In this document: in pieces, positions 22,375 through 22,398 of the stretch | How positions within the stretch are numbered: the stretch's first letter is position 1 | How the letters are laid out: every line of letters starts with the position of its first letter | Assembly (NCBI GenBank): GCA_900547445.1 | Contig: URGJ01000023.1 | Coordinates: forward strand, 1-22,398 | DNA length: 22,398 nt | Direction of reading: 5' to 3' | Source: an uncultured Oscillospiraceae bacterium | GTDB taxonomy: Bacteria; Bacillota; Clostridia; Oscillospirales; Acutalibacteraceae | The notes under the pieces: generated by a model | What the model was told of the DNA's origin: nothing | The model's input: only the letters and a program-made list of their open reading frames with translations | Database searches by the model: none | Made by a program: the position numbers and the translations under genes

Positions 22375-22398
22375 GGCAATAAAAAATAAGTGACGAAT

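Noticed and set aside
22253..22398. T-box or riboswitch leader for the hisS-aspS-met operon
   Set aside because: The promoter leaves only about 27 bases of leader and no specifier or antiterminator-like structure is visible; the gaps before hisS, aspS and metY are 18-53 bases.
1..22398. CRISPR arrays, insertion sequences, phage genes, tRNA or rRNA genes
   Set aside because: No regularly spaced repeats, transposase, integrase or structural phage motifs, or tRNA-like sequences were recognised; gene order is compact and housekeeping in character.

Overview
The window reads as chromosomal DNA from an anaerobic Firmicute of class Clostridia, probably the Oscillospirales/Ruminococcaceae side. This is inferred from the HrcA/CIRCE-controlled hrcA-grpE-dnaK-dnaJ order, a CsoR-controlled copper operon, a YtrA-type GntR regulator with its ABC transporter, a cysteine-rich clostridial HisRS and strong AGGAG-type ribosome binding sites. 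Nearly all of it is housekeeping. I see no phage, insertion sequence, CRISPR array, tRNA or rRNA, and no gene-free stretch longer than about 210 bases.

Layout. On the + strand, a MATE exporter (211-1644) is followed by rpsO (1786-2049) and pnp (2218-4425). rpsO has a structured 5' leader, and a long hairpin lies just before pnp. A bidirectional terminator separates pnp from a - strand pair, a GT2 glycosyltransferase and a GtrA-like protein (5847-4494). Next on the - strand is the heat-shock operon hrcA-grpE-dnaK-dnaJ (10671-5986) with a perfect CIRCE element at its promoter. Upstream of that, also on the - strand, is a GntR(YtrA)-ATPase-permease operon (12749-10883). It is divergent from the + strand copper operon copA-csoR-copZ (12919-15633), and the 169-base spacer holds two back-to-back promoters with their operators. 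Convergent to copZ, the right third is a - strand run in transcription order minD-like, mgsA-like, hisS, aspS, metY, metA (22252-15701), with gaps of 5-53 bases, one clear promoter at its head and a terminator at its end.

How the genes work together. HrcA represses its own chaperone operon through CIRCE. CsoR should repress copA-csoR-copZ until Cu(I) appears, with CopZ passing copper to CopA for export. MetA, which has Glu at the position linked to acetyl-CoA use, makes O-acetylhomoserine, and MetY sulfhydrylates it to homocysteine. S15 and PNPase sit in their classic order, with RNA structures where autoregulation would be expected.

The most unusual point is the head of the right-hand operon. 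The gene that looks like methylglyoxal synthase lacks the catalytic Asp and the active-site His of the E. coli enzyme (Ala60 and Asn88 here), plus other ligand-site residues. The MinD-like ATPase before it appears to lack the usual C-terminal membrane-targeting helix, and no minC or minE lies downstream of it. The two may form a repurposed module. This rests on alignment from memory and needs a real alignment.
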